Assembly (NCBI GenBank): GCA_016708845.1
Contig: JADJFB010000009.1
Span: 196,823 to 260,822 of the forward strand
Reading direction: 5' to 3'
DNA length: 64,000 bases
From: Bacteroidota bacterium
Lineage (GTDB): Bacteria > Bacteroidota > Bacteroidia > B-17B0 > Aurantibacillaceae
The notes beneath the pieces were generated by a model, which had not been told where the DNA came from, searched no databases, and worked only from the letters and a program-made list of their open reading frames with translations. How positions within the stretch are numbered: position 1 is the first letter of the stretch; each line of letters begins with the position of its first letter. This document shows, in pieces, positions 27,401-34,295 of the stretch. The position numbers and the translations under genes are program-made.

Positions 27401-29140
27401 ACACTAGGCTCAACTACTGGCGTTTGGTCATCTTCGGGTTCAGGTTTATTTACACCATCAACTAACTCATTAAACGCAACATATCAATTAAGTCCTGCTG
27501 ATTTATCGCAAGGATCAGTTACTATAAAATTAACTTCTACCAATAATGGTAATTGTAATTCTGAATTTGATAGTTTAATAGTAAATGTAACGCCTAAACC
27601 AATTGTAGATGCAGGTATAAATGACACAATTTGTTTTAGCAATGTTTTTTACCCTCTTAATGGATCGGTTACTGGAAGCGCAAATTCGGGTATTTGGTCA
27701 ACAATGGGTAATGGTGTTTTTGGTAACCCAAGTAATTTAACAACCATCTATACTTTAGGACAAGCAGATACATTAGCTGGTCAAGTAAAATTAATATTAA
27801 CTTCAACTGGAGGTAATTGTTTACCTGAAACAGATACTGTATTAATTGTAATTGCAAAAGCGCCTTTAGTAAATTCAGGAGTTAATCAGTTAGCTTGCGA
27901 TAATCAATTAATCCAATTGAATGGTACTGTAAGTAGCAGTTTAACCTCTACTGGAGCTTGGACAACATTAGGTACAGGTAGTTTTATCCCAGATGATTCA
28001 TTATTAACCACCTTTTATCAGCCTTCCGCGTTAGACCTTTCTAATGGGAATGTAACACTCATATTAAGTTCTACAAACAATAAAGGTTGCGCAGCGGTGA
28101 AAGATACTCTCGATATTAATTTCATACCATCACCAAATACAAACTTTAACACCAATAATGTATGTGCTAACAATTTAGCCACATTCACAGATAACTCTTC
28201 TACATCAGCTGGAAGTATTAGTAGTTGGTATTGGGATTTTGGTGATGCAACTACTGATAATACAAGCAGTCCAACACACATGTATGTGAATGCAGGAACT
28301 TATACTGTAACACATGTTGCATACGGAAGTAATGGATGTAATGATACAATACGTAAACCGATTGAAATATATTTCTTACCACAAGCAATGTTTTATCAAA
28401 ACACGCCTTGCGTAGGGAATGTAACTCAGTTTAATGATTCAACAACATCCTTATCTGGTTCAATTACAAATTGGTTATGGAATTTTGGAGATGGTCAAAC
28501 ATCTGCTTTTCAAAATCCACAACATGCTTTTGGAAGTGTAACCAATTATAGTGTTTCATTAGTTGTTACATCTGAGCATGGTTGTAAAGACACGATTCAA
28601 AAAAATGTAACTGTAATTGCTGGTCCAAATGCTGATTTTAGCATTAACCCAAATCCAGCGCAAGCTTTAGAAACTGTTACATTCACAGATCTTTCAACTG
28701 GGCCTAGCTCACTCGTTAATTGGTATTGGGCATTTGGAGATTCGGCTGTTGGAAATTCTCAGAATATAACGCATGTATATGACAATCAAGGTGTATTACC
28801 AGTTTTTTTAGTTGTAAAAGATATTAATGGATGTTTAGATTCTGCTAGAAAAGATATTTCCATAATATTATTGCCTGATGTTCCAACTGCATTTACACCA
28901 AATGGCGATGGACAAAATGATTTATTTTTAGTAAGAGGTGGTCCATTCAAAACTATAAATATTAGAGTTTATAACAACTGGGGACAACTAATTTTTGAAA
29001 CCAACGATCAATTTGAAGGTTGGAATGGTACATTCAACGGAACCGAACAACCTTTAGGTGTTTTTGTTTGGGTTGTAGAAGTTGAAATGTTTAATGGCGA
29101 AAAAATTAAGAAAACAGGTGACGTTACTCTATTAAGATAA
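21440..29140 (+). CDS. Giant T9SS surface protein 2: IgGFc-binding N-domain, 20 repeats, PKD domains, gliding-type CTD
   Basis: This intact 2566-residue ORF is a paralog of the protein at 13035 with the same order of parts. It has a signal peptide (LILMILLIASSKSVISQ), then an IgGFc-binding-like domain to about residue 450 (DTVFWFAAPW, ATTVRVRQPAS, DVVATQNGTVVWITP, GTEYIINKGG). Residues 452-2232 are 20 repeats. Three PKD domains follow (WYWDFGD, WLWNFGD, WYWAFGD), then a type B CTD (AFTPNGDGQNDLF, VYNNWGQLIFE, WNGTFNG). It overlaps the upstream porP/sprF gene by 20 bp and is followed 1 bp later by a second porP/sprF gene. It is presumably a T9SS-exported adhesin; the partner is unknown. Confidence 0.93.
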   Translation: MKKVLNRLILMILLIASSKSVISQIDTVFWFAAPWVTVGHAGNTPVVMRLSSFNNATTVRVRQPASTFDTTFVIPANSLVSESLSHLINQIENTPANTVLNRGIKITSNFPITVVYEIVSTGNNPETYSMKGQNGMGLEFVCPFQTKGINWAFSPTAKSQIDVVATQNGTVVWITPRCNVVGHAAGVTYSVGLNVGQSYNIENVTNLANVAGQNLSGTIIVSNKPISVSVTDDSVRGVSGCMDIMGDQIVPVEVVGTEYIINKGGLSAGEFEGAYIVATENFTQITINDGTITNVLLNKGDTYYYGIGQVLTYITGDKPFYVIHASGFGCELGEAIIPPLNCAGSDQVSFTRTNTQTFILNVLCKTASTGNFTLNGNATLVPASAFTVVPGTGGLWSGAQISFTTGQIPVGVTNLLRNTNPTDNLFSMGVINGGATTGCLYHYMSSFLRKVYTNAGIDQNLCSPTNTISLTGSVTGGSTTGIWTTTNGTGTFGNVNSLNTTYTLSANDLNQAQIKFILTSTGNCTPKKDTIALNIFKSPIVDAGSNLTLCKNNVASIPLNGSLQFAAGANWTSSGTGSFGNTGALSTTYIPSISDLAGSSLIIKLTSTGSLNGCPNKYDSLIINLTNPPVVSVSPDASACANNPTVAISGTVTGASTTGIWSGGLGTYNSNNTDLTAIYVPTPAEIATGSVNIVLSSTSNGNCNAVKDSLTITFTSAPGVNAGLDFSICRNNASAVLSGVVGGPTTSGIWSGGTGTFTPNNSTLNSIYVPSAAEIAAGSLTLTLSSTSNGNCNQVTDNVVISITNAPVVNAGLNLSVCKNNINSVLSGVVSGPTTTGIWSGGSGSFNPNTSVLNATYTPSAAELTAGFADLYLSSTNNGNCNIVKDTVRITFTNIPVVNAGSDLFICSNNINSALSGVVSGPTTTGVWSGGLGTYNPGSSALTSTYTPSAAEVLAGVVTLTLTSTNNGNCNQVTDLVQINFTPAPIVDAGLDLSVCKNNPTTSLSGLVTGPTSTGIWTGGTGTFNPNNTNLNPLYTPSAAEIAAGSVTLTLASTSNGNCNQVTDAVVITITNAPIVNAGLNLSICKNNTASVLSGLVTGPTTTGIWSGGSGSYNPSTSDLSATYTPSAAELTAGFADLYLSSTNNGNCNLVRDTVRITFTNAPVVNAGADLFTCANNINTALSGVVSGPTTTGVWTGGLGTYNPGSSALTTTYTPSTAEVLAGIVTLTLTSTNNGNCNQVTDIVQINLTPAPVSNAGLDLSVCKNNPIATLSGLVTGPTSTGIWAGGTGTFNPSSSNLNPLYTPSAAEIAAGSVTLTLGSTGNGNCNQVIDTVVITITNAPVVNAGLNLSICKNNTASVLSGLVTGPTTTGIWSGGSGSFNPSTSVLNATYTPSAAELTAGFADLYLSSTNNGNCNLVRDTVRITFTNAPVVNAGADLFTCANNISTAISGVVSGPTTTGVWSGGLGTYNPGSSALTTTYTPSTSEVLTGVITLTLTSTNNGNCNQVTDVVQINLTPAPSVSAGTDLAVCENNATTSLSGVVSGPTSTGIWTGGTGTYNPNSSTLNALYSPSAAEIAAGSVTLTLGSTSNGNCNQVVDTVVILITSPPIANAGINLSPCANNAVSVLSGLVTGPTTTGIWSGGSGSFNPNTSVLNATYTPSASELAAGFVDLYLTSTNNAGCNQDIDTVKITFTAPPLVLAGNDINTCANNINTVLTGTVSGATTTGIWSGGLGTFNPGNSALTTTYTPSAAEVSAGFVFLTLTSTNNGTCNDESDIVQINLTVAPSVNAGIDLSSCENNPTTVLSGFVSGATTTGVWSGGLGTYNPSSSVLNSVYTPNASEVAAGSVTLLLTSTNNGNCIQVVDSVVINFSNAPTVNAGIDLFSCKNNAASTLSGLVNGPTTTGIWSGGSGTYNPNSSVLNATYTPSSAEMTAGFITLYLTSTNNGNCNQVIDTVLISLTNPPLVNVGADISVCANNPTVAISGSVTLGSTTGVWSSSGSGLFTPSTNSLNATYQLSPADLSQGSVTIKLTSTNNGNCNSEFDSLIVNVTPKPIVDAGINDTICFSNVFYPLNGSVTGSANSGIWSTMGNGVFGNPSNLTTIYTLGQADTLAGQVKLILTSTGGNCLPETDTVLIVIAKAPLVNSGVNQLACDNQLIQLNGTVSSSLTSTGAWTTLGTGSFIPDDSLLTTFYQPSALDLSNGNVTLILSSTNNKGCAAVKDTLDINFIPSPNTNFNTNNVCANNLATFTDNSSTSAGSISSWYWDFGDATTDNTSSPTHMYVNAGTYTVTHVAYGSNGCNDTIRKPIEIYFLPQAMFYQNTPCVGNVTQFNDSTTSLSGSITNWLWNFGDGQTSAFQNPQHAFGSVTNYSVSLVVTSEHGCKDTIQKNVTVIAGPNADFSINPNPAQALETVTFTDLSTGPSSLVNWYWAFGDSAVGNSQNITHVYDNQGVLPVFLVVKDINGCLDSARKDISIILLPDVPTAFTPNGDGQNDLFLVRGGPFKTINIRVYNNWGQLIFETNDQFEGWNGTFNGTEQPLGVFVWVVEVEMFNGEKIKKTGDVTLLR
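22793..28135 (+). repeat. 20 tandem ~267-bp coding repeats with 801-bp higher-order period
   Basis: The unit consensus matches that of the first adhesin: two cysteines per unit, GPTTTGIWSGG, TYTPSAAE, TSTNNGNCNQV. Units 4, 7, 10 and 13 start at 23594, 24395, 25196 and 25997, exactly 801 bp apart. Units 8 and 11 differ at about 4 of 89 residues. The middle is the most uniform. Units 1-3 and 18-20 are diverged, as expected if expansion occurs in the centre of the array. Confidence 0.95.
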
Positions 29141-29141
29141 A

Positions 29142-30137
29142 ATGAAAAAGATATTACTAATTCCATATTGCATTTTGCTTTTATTGAGTTCAACTCTTAA
29201 AGCACAGGACTTCCATTTATCAATGTATGATGCTGGTCCATTATTTTTAAATCCAGCATTAACTGGTGTTGTGGATGCTAATTATAGGGTTCATGCACAA
29301 TACAGAAATCAATGGAGATCGGTTGCATTTAAGCCATACAATACTGCATTAATAAGTTTTGATGCACCAAAAGGTAAATGGGGCTTTGGAGGACAAATAA
29401 CAAATATGAGAGCCGGTGTAGGTAATTATAATGTTTTACAAGGCTTATTTTCTGTATCGTATGCCGTTCCATTAGATAAAAATAAATTTAACAATATTTC
29501 TTTTGGTATTCAAGCAGGTGCTACTCAAAAAAGAATAGAGGCTGGTTTATATACTTACAACAATCAATATGTTACAACTGGCGGAGGTTATTTTGATCAA
29601 TCTCAAGCATCAGGAGAATCATTTAACAGACAATCATTTGTTACAGAACAAGTGAATGCAGGTTTTATGTATTTTAATTCAAAACAACAATCTAGAATAA
29701 ATCCATTTTTTGGTTACTCTGTTTTTAACTTAACCAATCAAAGAGAAACTTTTTATGACAGCAATAATAAATTGCCTATCAGACACTATGTTCATGCAGG
29801 TCTTAGATTAAATGTTACTGAGTTATTTTATATATTACCTAAAGTATTAATTATGATGCAAAAAAATGCGACAGAGCAATTGTATTCAATTGATGCAGGT
29901 TACTTTTTTAAGGAACAAGAGTTTTATTTATTAGCTGGCTTAAATTATAGAAATAAAGATGCAGCAGTTATTTATATTGGAGCTCGTAAAAATAATTACA
30001 TAGCTAAAATAGGATACGATGCAAATACATCTTCTTTAAAAGATGTTTCTAAATACAGAGGCGCATTTGAAATTTCATTTACCTATATGGCAAAAAAACA
30101 TAAACCAAAAGAAGCGCGTCACTGTCCAAGATTATAA
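29142..30137 (+). CDS. PorP/SprF family T9SS outer membrane protein
   Basis: This is a 331-residue protein with a signal peptide (ILLLLSSTLKAQD). It has the family N-terminus SMYDAGPLFLNPALTGV, then YRVHAQYRNQWRSVAFKPYN and alternating beta strands to the end. It starts 1 bp after the second adhesin stop. It differs clearly from the first SprF-like protein, so each adhesin appears to have its own dedicated partner. The PorE-like gene follows 5 bp later in the same operon. Confidence 0.92.
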   Translation: MKKILLIPYCILLLLSSTLKAQDFHLSMYDAGPLFLNPALTGVVDANYRVHAQYRNQWRSVAFKPYNTALISFDAPKGKWGFGGQITNMRAGVGNYNVLQGLFSVSYAVPLDKNKFNNISFGIQAGATQKRIEAGLYTYNNQYVTTGGGYFDQSQASGESFNRQSFVTEQVNAGFMYFNSKQQSRINPFFGYSVFNLTNQRETFYDSNNKLPIRHYVHAGLRLNVTELFYILPKVLIMMQKNATEQLYSIDAGYFFKEQEFYLLAGLNYRNKDAAVIYIGARKNNYIAKIGYDANTSSLKDVSKYRGAFEISFTYMAKKHKPKEARHCPRL

Positions 30138-30142
30138 AAGTT

Positions 30143-32212
30143 ATGAGAAAAATATTATTTGTTACTGTACTTCTTGCAACACTTAACAGCTTTGGACAAT
30201 CCAAACGTCTTTGGTTGAAATATGGAGATGATGCATTCTTAAAAAAAGATTATACAACAGCTATCATGTACTACAAGCAAGTATTAGATGATACTACTGT
30301 ATTAAAAGAACTTGTTTTGCCTTATGAAGTTCAAATTGTGAATTTAAAAACTAAGGATTTTAAAGAAGATACTGCTAAAAAAACAACGGCAAAACCTAAA
30401 AATGAAATTTCAAAATTAGATTATGTTAACCATCAATTAGCAAATGCTTATAGATTAAACTTTGATTACGACAACTCTGTTAAGTATTACAAAAAAGTGG
30501 TAGATAACGGCGCGTATCCAGAGGATAGATATGATTACGCCATGTCTTTATTACAAGTAAAGAACTACAATACATCCATGTTTTTGCTTGAAATTTTAAT
30601 GGAAACAACTAAAAGTGATTCATTAAAAAAAATATTTCAAAAAAGTATTAGCTCTTGTTACTTTGCTTTAGATTCAAATAGCAATAAAAAATTAATTATT
30701 GTCAAAAAAATGGACACAACCATTTTCAATGTAGGTACATCTAATTTTGCACCTATGTATTGGAATAGTTCAAATAAATTATTGTTTACAAGTGCTCGTA
30801 AAGGCGGTGTAATTTTAGATCCAGAAAAACAAGATTCAAGGTACTTATGTGATTTATACTACACTGAATTAAAAGATACAGGCTGGATAAAACCTGTAAA
30901 CTTTGGTAGACCAGTTAATACAGGATTACATGAAGGTTCAAATGTAATTTCGTCTGATGACATTATGTTTTTTACACGTTGGAGTGATGCTAATAGAAAT
31001 GAAGCTTTTATTTATATGGCTAAAATGAAAGACGGTTTGTTTTATGAAGCTTACAAATTAAGTGAAACGGTTAACAAAGTTGGATATAAAAGCATTCAAC
31101 CCTATGTTTCATTTGATGGCACAAAATTATTTTTCTCTTCAAATAAACCAGGTGGTTTAGGTGGCTTTGATTTATATGTATGTAATATTGATGAAAAAGG
31201 GTTAACAGGAGAAGCAAAAAATTTAGGTCCAACCATTAACACTGCTAAAGATGAAGCAACGCCATTTTTTCATACAATATCAAATACTTTGTTTTTCAGT
31301 TCAAACGGACATACAGGTATTGGTGGTTTAGATATTTATAAAAGTGCTTTAAATACAGATGATTCTATTTACGCAATGCCAAAAAATTTAGGAACACCTA
31401 TTAACTCGAGCAAAGATGATGCTTACTTTATTTTAGATAGGATTCAAACCAAAGGATTTTTCGCAAGTGATAGAGAAGATTGTCCAGGAGGAAACTGCTA
31501 TGACATTTATGAGTTTGAAAATGAACCAATCATGTTTGATATTAGCGGTACTGTAACTAACTATGTAACTGATGAGCCTATTGCTGGCGCTTTAATTACT
31601 ATTAAAGATGTCTCAGGAGAAAATGAGCCATTATTTATTATTACGGATGACAAAGGATATTATACAACACCATTAAAAGAAAATACGCAATACTTTTTAA
31701 AAGCACAAAAGAAAAGTTATCAAGCTAGTTCGGCAAGTGCAACCACTAAAGGGTTAACAGAAACAGCTCATTTAATTCAAGATTTTGTATTGGACGTTAT
31801 ACCTGAAGCAGATGTTGTAATTGAAGGTATTGAATACGACTTAAATAAAACTACGTTACGTCCAAAATCAATGGAAGTACTTGATAAAATTTACGAATAC
31901 TTAATTCTGAATGATAACTTTAGTATTGAAATTAATGCGCATACAGATACCCGTGGTAGCGACAAAGCCAATCAGATATTATCACAAGGTCGAGCGCAAT
32001 CTTGTGTAACTTATTTAATTGGGAAAGGTATTGATAAGAAAAGATTATTACCAACAGGTTATGGAGAAACTAAACCATTAATAAGTGATGCTGATATAGC
32101 TAATATGGTTCCTAAGAGTCCTGAATTTGAAGCAGCTCATCAAAAAAACAGAAGAACTGCTTTTAGAGTAATGCAAGAAAGTACTTTGATTAAAGAAGTA
32201 AAAAATAAATAA
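30143..32212 (+). CDS. OmpA-family protein with TPR, beta-propeller and CRD domains (PorE-like)
   Basis: This is a 689-residue protein. A signal peptide (LFVTVLLATLNSFGQ) is followed by TPR-like helices (about 25-190, with DYTTAIMYYKQVL and DYDNSVKYYKKVV). PD40/WD40-like propeller blades come next (about 195-470, with LLFTSARKGG, LFFSSNKPGGLGGFDLY and LFFSSNGHTGIGGLDIY). A carboxypeptidase regulatory-like domain follows (about 475-560, ISGTVTNYVTDEPIAGALI). The end is an OmpA_C peptidoglycan-binding domain (NAHTDTRGS, SQGRAQSCVTYL). This order matches T9SS PorE, a periplasmic peptidoglycan-anchored component. It closes the adhesin operon before a strong terminator. Whether it is the core PorE or a locus-specific paralog is open. 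Confidence 0.9.
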   Translation: MRKILFVTVLLATLNSFGQSKRLWLKYGDDAFLKKDYTTAIMYYKQVLDDTTVLKELVLPYEVQIVNLKTKDFKEDTAKKTTAKPKNEISKLDYVNHQLANAYRLNFDYDNSVKYYKKVVDNGAYPEDRYDYAMSLLQVKNYNTSMFLLEILMETTKSDSLKKIFQKSISSCYFALDSNSNKKLIIVKKMDTTIFNVGTSNFAPMYWNSSNKLLFTSARKGGVILDPEKQDSRYLCDLYYTELKDTGWIKPVNFGRPVNTGLHEGSNVISSDDIMFFTRWSDANRNEAFIYMAKMKDGLFYEAYKLSETVNKVGYKSIQPYVSFDGTKLFFSSNKPGGLGGFDLYVCNIDEKGLTGEAKNLGPTINTAKDEATPFFHTISNTLFFSSNGHTGIGGLDIYKSALNTDDSIYAMPKNLGTPINSSKDDAYFILDRIQTKGFFASDREDCPGGNCYDIYEFENEPIMFDISGTVTNYVTDEPIAGALITIKDVSGENEPLFIITDDKGYYTTPLKENTQYFLKAQKKSYQASSASATTKGLTETAHLIQDFVLDVIPEADVVIEGIEYDLNKTTLRPKSMEVLDKIYEYLILNDNFSIEINAHTDTRGSDKANQILSQGRAQSCVTYLIGKGIDKKRLLPTGYGETKPLISDADIANMVPKSPEFEAAHQKNRRTAFRVMQESTLIKEVKNK

Positions 32213-32233
32213 AATTATTACAAACATTAAAAA

Positions 32234-32266
32234 AGCCCTATGTTATAAAACATAGGGCTTTTTTTA
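32234..32266 (+). terminator. Rho-independent terminator after the adhesin/T9SS operon (bidirectional)
   Basis: The perfect 11-bp stem AGCCCTATGTT / AACATAGGGCT is followed by TTTTTTT and preceded by an A-run. It can therefore also serve rsgA, which ends at 32280 on the other strand. Confidence 0.9.
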
Positions 32267-32279
32267 ATTACTAATTTTT

Positions 32280-33215
32280 CTATCTAATTTCCCACTCTTT
32301 CCAATCCATTTCCTCACCATTCAAAATTCCAAGGTAACTTTGATAACGTTCTTGAGAAATTTCACCAGTATCAACTGCTTTTAAAATGGCGCAGCCTGGC
32401 TCATTCACATGTATGCAATTATTAAATTTACAATCGTTCATTCGGGCCATCATTTCAGGAAAGTAATGTGCTACTTCCTCCTTTTTCATTTCTACTAAAC
32501 CCAACTCTTTAATACCTGGTGAATCAATAATATTACCTCCAAAAGATAGAGGAAATAATTCGGCAAAAGTGGTGGTATGCATTCCTTTTAAATGTGCTTC
32601 TGAAATATCTCCGATTTTTAAATCCAAATTGGTATCTATCGCATTCACTAAAGTACTCTTCCCTACTCCACTATGCCCTGAAATTAAAGTAGTTTTATCT
32701 TTCAACAAAGTTTTAATAAATTCAATATCCTGTTTATCAAAAGATGATACAGAATAACATTCATAACCAATATCGGTATATAATTTCATGATATCATTTT
32801 GCAATGCTATCATCTCTTCGTCCAACACATCTTTTTTATTAAACAAAATTTTAGCAGGAATTTCATAAGCTTCGGCTGTCACCAAAAAACGATCAATAAA
32901 TCCTAAAGATGTTCGAGGTGCAACCAAAGTAGCTACTAAAACGGCCTGGTCTAAATTACTGGCAATAATATGTGCTTGTTTAGATAAATTGATGGACTTA
33001 CGAATGATGTAATTTTTACGAGGATGAATTCCTGTAATTTGATTACTACCATCTTTATCTCTATCAATATCTACAATATCACCAACCGCTACAGGATTGG
33101 TTGTTTTACGGTCATCCAATCGAATTTTACCTTTCAAACGGCATTCTAATACCTCTCCGCTATCAATGCGAACCGCATACCAACTTCCAGTAGATTTTGT
33201 AACTAAACCTGTCAT
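32280..33215 (-). CDS. rsgA: Ribosome small subunit-dependent GTPase A (RsgA/YjeQ)
   Basis: RsgA is a 311-residue assembly GTPase acting on the 30S subunit late in maturation. The circularly permuted G motifs are visible: G4 as FNKKD, then G1 as ISGHSGVGKSTLVN, then G3 as IDSPG. An OB-fold lies at the N-terminus (TGLVTKSTGSWYAVR). The C-terminal zinc knuckle is DCKFNNCIHVNEPGCAI. Length and order are normal. It is divergent from gldA. A dispersed repeat lies in the shared upstream region and contains a -7-like box. Confidence 0.96.
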   Translation of the reverse strand: MTGLVTKSTGSWYAVRIDSGEVLECRLKGKIRLDDRKTTNPVAVGDIVDIDRDKDGSNQITGIHPRKNYIIRKSINLSKQAHIIASNLDQAVLVATLVAPRTSLGFIDRFLVTAEAYEIPAKILFNKKDVLDEEMIALQNDIMKLYTDIGYECYSVSSFDKQDIEFIKTLLKDKTTLISGHSGVGKSTLVNAIDTNLDLKIGDISEAHLKGMHTTTFAELFPLSFGGNIIDSPGIKELGLVEMKKEEVAHYFPEMMARMNDCKFNNCIHVNEPGCAILKAVDTGEISQERYQSYLGILNGEEMDWKEWEIR

Positions 33216-33233
33216 TGGCGTAAAGATAATAAA

Positions 33234-33342
33234 TAGAACGCGGATGACACGGATTTAATATGATTCAAAAATAGAATTTTTAATTTTCAAAATTTAGCCC
33301 TTAATCTTAAATAATCATAACAATCAGCGTTATCTGGTTCTA
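33234..33342. repeat. Dispersed intergenic repeat, copy B (MITE/REP-like)
   Basis: This is a 109-bp block with exact short terminal inverted repeats, TAGAAC at 33234 and GTTCTA at 33337. On the minus strand it starts TAGAACCAGATAACGCTGAT-TGTTATGATTA and ends ATCCGTGTCATCCGCG-TTCTA, the same ends as copy A at 5032-5205 but with a shorter middle. It sits in the rsgA/gldA divergent intergenic region. Confidence 0.65.
33266..33273 (-). promoter_or_regulatory. Possible -7 box for rsgA inside the dispersed repeat
   Basis: The minus strand reads TATTTTTG, a TAnnTTTG match about 50 bp upstream of the rsgA ATG. A CAAA (minus-strand TTTG) lies 14 bp beyond, which is closer than usual. It is weak evidence, because A/T-rich sequence yields such boxes by chance. 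Confidence 0.3.
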
Positions 33343-33363
33343 AATTTATAATAAAAAAATCAG

Positions 33364-33371
33364 TATTTTTG
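33364..33371 (+). promoter_or_regulatory. Possible -7 box for gldA
   Basis: TATTTTTG matches TAnnTTTG and ends 18 bp before the ATG at 33390. No clear -33 TTTG is present. Confidence 0.4.
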
Positions 33372-33389
33372 AGATAACAATCTACTACT

Positions 33390-34295
33390 ATGTCCATTAA
33401 AGTAAATAACATCACAAAACTATACGGCACTCAAAAAGCGCTAAATAATATATCTTTTGAAATTGGAACAAATGAAATTGTTGGATTCCTAGGACCAAAT
33501 GGTGCTGGAAAAAGTACAATGATGAAAATTTTGACTTGCTATATTCCACCAACCGAAGGTTCGGCTACAGTATGCGGTTTTGACACGAACAATCAAAGTA
33601 TTGAAGTAAGAAAGCAAATTGGTTATTTACCAGAACATAATCCTTTGTATTTGGATATGTATGTGAAAGAATTTTTAGAATTTATTGGAGGTTTATATAA
33701 AATTAAAAATGCCAAAGAACGCGTTAAAGAAATGATTGAAGCAACTGGCCTACAAGTAGAACAAAATAAAAAAATTGGAGCTTTATCAAAAGGATATCGA
33801 CAACGTGTTGGTTTAGCGCAAGCAATGATACACGATCCTAAAGTTTTGATTATGGATGAACCAACAACTGGCTTAGATCCAAATCAATTAGAAGAAATTC
33901 GCGGCTTAATTAAAAAATTAGGGAAAGAAAAAACAGTGATGTTAAGCACGCATATCATGCAAGAAGTAGAAGCTGTATGTGACCGCGTTATCATTATCAA
34001 TAAAGGAGAAATTGTAGCGAACGATACTACTGAAACTTTACAAAAAAATACCACTAAGCAAGTTATTACCGTTGAGTTTGATAAGGAGGTTTCGGCAAAC
34101 TCTTTAAAATCGATTCAAGATGTTGAAGATGCTATTTTGATAGATGGTAAAACATGGAAAGTCATTTCGGATGTAGAAAATGATGTTCGTAAAGAGTTAT
34201 TTAACTATGCGGTAAAACACAATTTAAGTGTGTTAACCATGAATAAAGAAGAGCAAAAATTAGAAGATGTATTTAAAGCATTGACTAAAAAATAA
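33390..34295 (+). CDS. gldA: Gliding motility-associated ABC transporter ATP-binding subunit GldA
   Basis: This 301-residue ABC ATPase has Walker A GPNGAGKST, signature LSKGYRQRV, Walker B VLIMDEPT and the switch His in LSTHIM. The start (VNNITKLYGTQKALNNISFE), the QIGYLPEHNPLYLDMYV segment and the C-terminal domain ending EQKLEDVFKALTKK are typical of GldA. GldA works with GldF and GldG in gliding Bacteroidota. Those partners are not adjacent here. The next gene overlaps by one base (TAATG). Confidence 0.85.
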   Translation: MSIKVNNITKLYGTQKALNNISFEIGTNEIVGFLGPNGAGKSTMMKILTCYIPPTEGSATVCGFDTNNQSIEVRKQIGYLPEHNPLYLDMYVKEFLEFIGGLYKIKNAKERVKEMIEATGLQVEQNKKIGALSKGYRQRVGLAQAMIHDPKVLIMDEPTTGLDPNQLEEIRGLIKKLGKEKTVMLSTHIMQEVEAVCDRVIIINKGEIVANDTTETLQKNTTKQVITVEFDKEVSANSLKSIQDVEDAILIDGKTWKVISDVENDVRKELFNYAVKHNLSVLTMNKEEQKLEDVFKALTKK

